From the NCBI GenBank assembly GCA_934437985.1, contig CAKSBI010000017.1, forward strand, positions 1-47,460: a DNA stretch of 47,460 nt, in the 5' to 3' direction. Position numbers and translations under genes: made by a program. Shown in pieces: positions 42,425 through 47,460 of this stretch. Numbering within the stretch: position 1 is the stretch's first letter; every line of letters starts with the position of its first letter. Below the pieces are notes generated by a model. That model was given only the letters and a program-made list of their open reading frames with translations. It was not told the origin of the DNA and did no database searches. Source of the stretch: an uncultured Lachnospiraceae bacterium (GTDB lineage Bacteria > Bacillota > Clostridia > Lachnospirales > Lachnospiraceae).

Positions 42425-42988
42425 CTAATTATTATGCTTATTCATTGCTTCCTGCATTCCATAGCTTATATAGTCACAGCATGCTGCAGCACCCTCACCG
42501 AGAATCTCCCGCATCTTCTTATTATCTTCATCAGAAAATCTGCCAAGCACATGATCCTTAAGGTCCCATCCTGCAGGCTTTGCACCTACGCCAATCTTAA
42601 TTCTCGCAAATACATCCGTACCAAGGTGCGCAATGATATTCTTGATTCCATTATGTCCGCCGGCACTGCCTTTCGCTCTCATCCTTATTCTTCCAACGTC
42701 CATGCTGATATCGTCATATATGACGATCAGTTCTTCTTCAGGATCTATCTTATAATAATCTACAAGTGCCCTTACAGCCTCACCGCTTAAGTTCATATAA
42801 GTCTGTGGAAGCGCAAGCAGAACCTTCTGTCCATTGATAAAGCCCTTACCACAAATTGCCTTGTGCTCCTTTATATTAAGCGAAATATTATGATCATCCG
42901 CAATCCTTGTAACAACATTAAATCCGATATTGTGTCTTGTTCCGGCATATTCCCGCCCCGGATTGCCAAGTCCTACTATAATATACAT
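42425..42988 (-). CDS. pth: Peptidyl-tRNA hydrolase
   Basis: The 187-residue protein has all Pth hallmarks: YIIVGLGNPGREYAGTRHNIGF with the catalytic His, PQTYMNLSGEAV, VIYDDISMDVGRIRMRAKGSAGGHNG with the catalytic Asp, and IGVGAKP. It frees tRNA from stalled peptidyl-tRNA. It starts the pth-mfd-prsA operon; GGGAGG is 12 bases before the ATG. Confidence 0.96.
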   Translation of the reverse strand: MYIIVGLGNPGREYAGTRHNIGFNVVTRIADDHNISLNIKEHKAICGKGFINGQKVLLALPQTYMNLSGEAVRALVDYYKIDPEEELIVIYDDISMDVGRIRMRAKGSAGGHNGIKNIIAHLGTDVFARIKIGVGAKPAGWDLKDHVLGRFSDEDNKKMREILGEGAAACCDYISYGMQEAMNKHNN

Positions 42989-43125
42989 GATTAACTTAAT
43001 CCTCCCAGGTTATTCCTCATTCCATATATGCATACTGCCTTAATTTTATAGTTTAGCTTATATAAGGAACAGATGTCAAGGCGGCCAGCGGATAATGATA
43101 CAACCGTTCTAATATAATTAACCCA

Positions 43126-43164
43126 AAAAATTCATGGTAAAAATAATTTTCACCATGAATTTTT
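43126..43164 (-). terminator. Terminator of the ABC transporter operon
   Basis: A 13-base perfect stem (AAAAATTCATGGT 43126-43138 with 43152-43164) is followed on the minus strand by a T run, 58 bases after the ABC ATPase stop. Confidence 0.7.
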
Positions 43165-43221
43165 ATAATATACACATTTTTATCACTACTGCGCTGCTTT
43201 CGGGCTCTTAAACACCGATGC

Positions 43222-43899
43222 TTATACCTGCCATGTAATATGCTGATCTTTTTCCTGTAATTTTCCCATATCAATTTCATATAATCTATCACATAATACG
43301 CTTATATCCTCTCTGTTATGACTGGCAAACAATATAGTTTTTCCATCTTCTTTAAGTTTCAAGAATAATTTTCGCATTTCATCAACTCCCTGGTTATCCA
43401 ACCCATTCATAGGCTCATCAAGAATCAGTATTGATGGATTTTCCATTATTGCCTGTGCAATTCCCAGTCTTTGTCTCATTCCGAGGGAATATTTCGATAC
43501 ATGCTTTTTATCATCCGGATCTAACTGCACAAACTCCATGCACTGCAAAATTCCTTCCTTATTAACCTTTCCACTTATTGAACTCAGACTGACAAGGTTA
43601 TCATATCCTGACATATACGGAATAAATCCCGGATTCTCAATAATTATGCCTGTATCTTTGGGGAAATCAATATCCCTGCCAATTTGATCTCCATTTACAT
43701 AAACCTCCCCCCTATCCGCTTTGGCAAATCCGCATATAATTTTCATAAGCAAAGTCTTTCCCGAACCATTTCGTCCGATAAGTCCACATATGCTTCCCTT
43801 TTCGACATTCATATTAACGTCAACAAGAACATTATTATCTTTAAATGCTTTTGAAACTCCATTTACCTGTATCACCATACGTCTATCTGCCGTATCCAT
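43222..43899 (-). CDS. ABC transporter ATP-binding protein
   Basis: The ribosome site GGGGGGAG lies after an ATG at 43914, so the start is the ATG at 43899 (225 residues). It has Walker A GRNGSGKTLLMKI, Q-loop region, the ABC signature YSLGMRQRLGIAQA, Walker B ILILDEPMNGLD and the switch His in ASHNRED. It powers the two permeases encoded upstream and is the last gene of the operon. The type resembles ATPases of small peptide or bacteriocin-immunity exporters. Confidence 0.92.
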   Translation of the reverse strand: MDTADRRMVIQVNGVSKAFKDNNVLVDVNMNVEKGSICGLIGRNGSGKTLLMKIICGFAKADRGEVYVNGDQIGRDIDFPKDTGIIIENPGFIPYMSGYDNLVSLSSISGKVNKEGILQCMEFVQLDPDDKKHVSKYSLGMRQRLGIAQAIMENPSILILDEPMNGLDNQGVDEMRKLFLKLKEDGKTILFASHNREDISVLCDRLYEIDMGKLQEKDQHITWQV

Positions 43900-43918
43900 T
43901 TTCTCTCCCCCCATAATC

Positions 43919-44890
43919 TTAATCTAAGACAATACCGCTTTTAGGGTCAATTAACATAGCATCATTCATTATCTCATTTTCAGTATTTTTATTAAAAAAC
44001 ACCTGAAATAATGGCTTTAACTTTATTTTACCATTCTTTTGCGTTTCCGGCTGATAAGCTATAGATACTTTTTTTGCAATGTTATTTTCACCAAAAAAAG
44101 AATATTTCGGTGATGAAGCAATACTGTTTAACATTTCATTCTCATCAATCAAGTCTGTTCTCTTTATAACATTCTCCCTGGTCAATTCTCCCGGAACATT
44201 TACAACATAAAAAGAAATAGCTTCACCATTCTCAACTTTCAGGGTTGCCCACCCTGAAAAAAAATAAGGTTCATAATTTCTGTTACCTATTATATAATTT
44301 CCTTCTTTTGAAAATCCATAACCGACTATAATTTCATATTCATCTATCCGGTCTACTCTTTCCTTTTTCAATGTAACATCATACCCTAATTTTTTTATAT
44401 ACTCTTCTGCTATTTTATCTGCATCACTTACATCTGTCTTTTTAATTTTTTTACTTTTATTATCCTCCCTGTATAACGAAAACGATCGTTTATCCTTTGA
44501 ATATGCCACATTATATGACCGGTCTTTTCCAGTGTAATATTTAATTACAAATTCATCATCTTCCTCAGTCTTTGTCTCTAATTCATCATATGGCTCCTTT
44601 ATAAAATCACGTACTATTTTATCTGGAGATACATTTATGTATGAACATGAATATTCCACAATCTCATCACCAAAATCATACTCAACATCTGCTGTCTCTA
44701 AACCCTGTTCCTGTTCATTATCTGCTTTTTCGGTCTTGCCCTGTCCATTATCGTCATCAGTTTTTTCGGTCTGCTTCTGTGTATTCTCACGCTTATGGCT
44801 TCTTAATGAACATCCGGCTGTACAGATCATCACATCCAGCATTAGTATATATGTGCATATTTTAATCAATCTTTTTCTCTTTACCATCAT
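43919..44890 (-). CDS. Lipoprotein of an ABC transporter operon, unknown
   Basis: AAGGAGG five bases upstream selects the ATG at 44890, giving 323 residues. A basic signal sequence ends in a lipobox (ICTAGC). A charged, repeat-like linker (about 30-65, Glu/Lys/Gln-rich) leads to a mixed domain (about 75-320) with YNVAYSKDKRSFSLYRED and DAMLIDPKSGIVLD. No family is recognised. It overlaps no known solute-binding fold. It lies between a permease and the ATPase in the operon, so it could capture a substrate outside the cell (inference). Confidence 0.6.
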   Translation of the reverse strand: MMVKRKRLIKICTYILMLDVMICTAGCSLRSHKRENTQKQTEKTDDDNGQGKTEKADNEQEQGLETADVEYDFGDEIVEYSCSYINVSPDKIVRDFIKEPYDELETKTEEDDEFVIKYYTGKDRSYNVAYSKDKRSFSLYREDNKSKKIKKTDVSDADKIAEEYIKKLGYDVTLKKERVDRIDEYEIIVGYGFSKEGNYIIGNRNYEPYFFSGWATLKVENGEAISFYVVNVPGELTRENVIKRTDLIDENEMLNSIASSPKYSFFGENNIAKKVSIAYQPETQKNGKIKLKPLFQVFFNKNTENEIMNDAMLIDPKSGIVLD

Positions 44891-44906
44891 CTTCTCCTCC
44901 TTATCT

Positions 44907-45776
44907 TTATTCATCCTTCCAGAAATCATATTCTACATTAATTCTTCTAATTATATACATTAGAAACATCAAAACCATTATTAAATATACTATTGAAAGC
45001 AGCACTTCCAAATCCAAACCATTATTGAATAACTCACTCATCCAAAAATATCTGACAGGAACAACCGTATTCCATATTTTTGCTATTAATTTCTTTTTTC
45101 CAAATTCCGCATTAATCAGCAGCTGGCAGAATTGACTTGCAAATATAATGGCTATTCCGTAATACGCTCTGTTTTTCATTGTAAATATCATCATAATCAT
45201 TCCACAGATTATTCCCTCAAGTACCATTAGAATCAATTTAATAAATCCAACCACATTGGGATTATATGGAAAGAACAATCTAAATGATGATGCTTGTACA
45301 ACTCCATCTATATTAATTGCCATCGGATCTTTTACACAAGCCTCATACAATGCATTACTCCATGAGCCGTCAAGCGTTATATATCCACGGCAAAGAAGAA
45401 TCAGCACATACAAGATGATTATGTTGTATATTACTGATGTAAGGATAATATACATTACATTACCATATATCCAGCTCTTTTTATCCATTCTCATCAGATA
45501 GTACATAGAGCTCCTGTTATACACAGTCCTTCCACATGCCAGCAGGACTATTCCCAGTACATATATTACATGTGTATAATCAGACTCTCCAAACATAATA
45601 TAAAGTTCAAAAACATTTAGCTTATCGTTATTATCAGCTAACCATATTGCAACTCCGGAAAATGTATTGAAAATCAGCAATATAACCATCAGATAAACAA
45701 TATATATAAGGGGATTCCTCATTTCCCTTTGCAACGTAATCCTTAATAATCTGGCCGCTTTACTATACACGCCCAT
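44907..45776 (-). CDS. ABC transporter permease, second
   Basis: This 289-residue protein has six or so membrane segments (IVYLMVILLIFNTFSGVAI, VIYVLGIVLLACG, MYIILTSVIYNIIILYVLIL, FIKLILMVLEGIICGMIMMI, YYGIAIIFASQF, LLSIVYLIMVLMFLMYI) and a basic cytosolic N-terminus, in the pattern of ABC-2-like export permeases. It overlaps the first permease gene by 14 bases, implying coupled translation and a heterodimeric pore. Confidence 0.72.
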   Translation of the reverse strand: MGVYSKAARLLRITLQREMRNPLIYIVYLMVILLIFNTFSGVAIWLADNNDKLNVFELYIMFGESDYTHVIYVLGIVLLACGRTVYNRSSMYYLMRMDKKSWIYGNVMYIILTSVIYNIIILYVLILLCRGYITLDGSWSNALYEACVKDPMAINIDGVVQASSFRLFFPYNPNVVGFIKLILMVLEGIICGMIMMIFTMKNRAYYGIAIIFASQFCQLLINAEFGKKKLIAKIWNTVVPVRYFWMSELFNNGLDLEVLLSIVYLIMVLMFLMYIIRRINVEYDFWKDE

Positions 45777-46539
45777 TAAGCAGCCTCCTTTTTCTTATAA
45801 ATATATAATAAACTGCAAATACTACTGTTAACACAACCGGATATAAAATGCAATATAACATATGATATCCACTTTTCACATATATTGCCCCAATATATGT
45901 ATTGCTCAAATCAATATCCAGATTGCCCGTGAGACCACTGATAATCTGGGTAAGCCTGAAAAATACATAAGGCATTGCATATATCAGGTATTTATTTTTT
46001 ATATATAACGATGAGACTATTGCAAACATAACGCACGGCATTAACAATAATACATAGGATACTCCACTCAATATATATAAACGCAGCGTTGTATCCACAC
46101 CATGATTCCAATACCAGTTCTGACTATAAGATTCCATTTCCGATGATGTTATCTCAATTGTTTTTTGAAAACATGTAGCTGCTGCCATCGAAAATAATGT
46201 TAAAGTAACTATCGATAATAGGATAACCGATATGACAGCTGCAAGACTCTGAATAATAAAATATCCTTTATTTCCATAACGAATCAACTGATACTTTGTC
46301 ACATTACCGCTTATCTCCCCACAAAATATATACAAAAAGGGGAAAGCATACAATATTAAAGAAACAATAATTCCAATCCCGAAATTTGACGAATATCTGA
46401 ACAAATGTAATGCAGATTCTTCAACACCCTGTACAATATCGTACCAGCCTCCAATAATCAAGGTGATTATATTAATGACTATAACAAGCCAAAAAATTCT
46501 GCTGGTTAATATTTTCTTTAAATATATCTTTAACATCAT
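45763..46539 (-). CDS. ABC transporter permease, first
   Basis: The 258-residue protein has six hydrophobic segments (about 15-33, 55-75, 95-125, 155-180, 190-210, 228-248) and a basic C-terminus RKRRLLN, as in ABC-2-like permeases. A GGGGGAGGGT site precedes two ATG codons. It is the first gene of a four-gene operon behind the promoter at 46700-46729 and a possible leader peptide. The substrate is unknown; small peptide export or self-protection is typical of such sets. Confidence 0.72.
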   Translation of the reverse strand: MMLKIYLKKILTSRIFWLVIVINIITLIIGGWYDIVQGVEESALHLFRYSSNFGIGIIVSLILYAFPFLYIFCGEISGNVTKYQLIRYGNKGYFIIQSLAAVISVILLSIVTLTLFSMAAATCFQKTIEITSSEMESYSQNWYWNHGVDTTLRLYILSGVSYVLLLMPCVMFAIVSSLYIKNKYLIYAMPYVFFRLTQIISGLTGNLDIDLSNTYIGAIYVKSGYHMLYCILYPVVLTVVFAVYYIFIRKRRLLNGRV

Positions 46540-46605
46540 ACCCTCCCCCTATAGCTATCCCAAAAACGTACAGGCAATAATTGTAATTAAATATAATACG
46601 CTGTA

Positions 46606-46668
46606 TCAAATTATATAGTCTCTCCTTTTTTCAATTTTCTTCTCTGCATACATTAATTTATTATACAT
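46606..46668 (-). CDS. Possible 20-residue leader or signal peptide of the ABC operon
   Basis: The frame starts 24 bases or so after the predicted start of transcription, with a GGTGGTGAAAG site before its ATG. It codes for 20 residues rich in Lys, Arg and Tyr (MYNKLMYAEKK then IEKRRDYII). It ends 67 bases before the first permease. It could be a leader, a short effector exported by the transporter, or chance. Confidence 0.35.
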   Translation of the reverse strand: MYNKLMYAEKKIEKRRDYII

Positions 46669-46699
46669 TCTTTCACCACCTTTCACTATCATTTGTTAA

Positions 46700-46729
46700 A
46701 TTCTATCATTTATCATCACTATATGTCAA
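46700..46729 (-). promoter_or_regulatory. Promoter of the ABC transporter operon
   Basis: On the minus strand a perfect TTGACA (46724-46729) and TAGAAT (46700-46705) are separated by 18 bases and face the operon. Confidence 0.65.
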
Positions 46730-46834
46730 TATTTACGGGTTGTTTTATACATATATTAGCATTTGTTTCATATTTATTTATTTTTCCATGCTCTTTCTTA
46801 AAAAGCATTCTTTCCCCGCCTTTCAATTACCACT

Positions 46835-46868
46835 ACAGCCCCGGTAATATGAAAATTACCGGGGCTGT
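46835..46868 (-). terminator. Strong hairpin after the broken gene
   Basis: ACAGCCCCGGTAAT (46835-46848) pairs with 46855-46868 without mismatch over six bases. It is nine bases after the TAA of the broken gene at 46877. The T tract is poor on both strands, so its strength is unsure. Confidence 0.6.
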
Positions 46869-46876
46869 TTACATAA

Positions 46877-47271
46877 TTATCTGTAAAAGTTATAAACCTC
46901 AACTGTAGAATCGTCAATAACTTTATATGGCAGGTTACTTTGATTGAGAACAATTTCTACACTTTCATTTATATTTTCTTTTATTTTACGGAATGAATTA
47001 ATCTGTATTCTGCTTACATTACTACAGTCCTTAAAAAATTCCCTCATTTTCGTTAGTGAGTATTTCTCAGAGAATTCAAGCAGATATATGTAATGCCCCC
47101 ATCATCCGTTTCCTCTGCACTGATGATTACACCCTGTATTATCATTGGGTAAAAATTAGGTGCATATGTTGGTCTTGGCGAAGGTGACACAGTCGGCACA
47201 GGGGTTGGTGCTGCTGTCTGTACCGGTACAGCCGATGGTTCCATTGTTATATATGGTGACGTTCTGTACAC
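46877..47271 (-). pseudogene. Frameshifted gene for a Pro/Thr-rich secreted or membrane protein
   Basis: On the minus strand a frame from about 47271 codes for a Pro/Thr/Ser-rich linker (AAPTPVPTVSPSPRPTYAP) and a domain start (FYPMIIQGVIISAEETDDGG), then drifts into nonsense and a stop at 47053. In the next frame from the same point runs HYIYLLEFSEKYSLTKMREF and onwards to NLPYKVIDD and a TAA at 46877, a credible continuation. One missing base in the run of five C at 47096-47100 explains both; with it restored the length is a multiple of three (131 codons). The 5' part, expected to hold a membrane segment, is blocked by an upstream TGA. It is a gene remnant unless slippage is programmed. Confidence 0.6.
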
Positions 47272-47390
47272 ACTTTGATTATTATTTTTTTTATTAACAA
47301 CTCAAACTTCGCACTTGAATAAGTGCCTATGCACCTTGAAAATTCAATAATAACTGGCATAAAAATAGCACGAAACCAATGGTACATGAT

Positions 47391-47460
47391 ATGAAGAATA
47401 AAAAATATTCCATCGTTTATAGCAGCTTAACAGGTAATACCAAGGTGCTGGCTGATGCAA
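47391..47460 (+). CDS. Flavodoxin, N-terminus only
   Basis: The last 70 bases open with ATG and give MKNKKYSIVYSSLTGNTKVL before the window edge. The loop SSLTGNT is the FMN-phosphate-binding motif (T/S-x-T-G-N-T) right after the first beta strand. An in-frame ATG at 47379 is an alternative start; neither has a clear ribosome site. Flavodoxins carry electrons at low potential in place of ferredoxin, in the cytosol. Confidence 0.8.
   Translation, partial: MKNKKYSIVYSSLTGNTKVLADA

Noticed and set aside
43053..43292. Minus-strand frame after the ABC ATPase gene
   Set aside because: It overlaps the ATPase end in another frame, crosses the terminator hairpin and has no ribosome site.
47331..47400. 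Resemblance to the 16S-23S spacer or tail of an rRNA operon (ACCTTGAAAATTCAATAA)
   Set aside because: Only a short AT-rich phrase matches from memory, and no rRNA or tRNA sequence is present on either side.

Overview
The window looks like part of the chromosome of an anaerobic, endospore-forming Firmicute, most probably a Lachnospiraceae-type Clostridium. Supporting evidence is an AT-rich backbone with AGGAGG ribosome sites, spore or cortex genes (a PdaA-type deacetylase and a SPOCS/LysM protein), a VanW/YoaR-type protein, the pth-mfd-prsA order, and a backbone gene set without outer-membrane genes. The species cannot be named from sequence alone.

Region 1 (1 to about 10085, all on the minus strand) is one end of an integrated conjugative-type element that continues beyond base 1. 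It is visibly GC-richer than the rest. In transcription order it carries a hypothetical gene, an ArdA-like antirestriction protein, a DUF4314 protein, an orphan adenine methyltransferase, two AbrB-type proteins, a hypothetical gene, a YodL-domain protein, and a Tad-pilus-like set: SpoVG-like protein, Flp-like pilin, second SpoVG-like protein, A24 prepilin peptidase, tiny membrane peptide, CpaB, TadZ/CpaE and CpaF. Three gaps in this operon share one layout: stop codon, AT-rich hairpin, GC-richer hairpin, next gene. The element abuts the 3' end of the 23S rRNA methyltransferase gene rlmD, a type of site used by other integrative elements.

Region 2 (10086 to 28534) is backbone: yhaM-rlmD behind a near-consensus promoter; a membrane HtrA-like protein that has lost its whole catalytic triad; the mutS2-response regulator-histidine kinase operon; trmL; a CheX-like protein; a C-terminal-half HypE/AIR-synthase protein; a VanW protein preceded by an unlisted 32-residue membrane peptide; galK-nth; a ferritin-like protein; a 16-bp tandem repeat; pdaA; a SPOCS-LysM protein; and a PrcB-like lipoprotein.

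Region 3 (28535 to 43000) holds a metY-type sulfhydrylase with a palindrome over its -10 box, a 49-residue protein, nfo with a 30-base inverted repeat upstream, an EAL protein, a probable metal-homeostasis operon (His-rich CobW GTPase, a CobW-DUF1980 fusion, an asparaginase), a leucine-rich-repeat surface protein, prsA, mfd and pth.

Region 4 (43000 to 47460) is a four-gene ABC exporter operon with a possible 20-codon leader peptide and a good promoter and terminator, then a gene broken by a one-base slip in a run of five C, and the first codons of a flavodoxin.

No tRNA, rRNA, CRISPR array or transposase was found.
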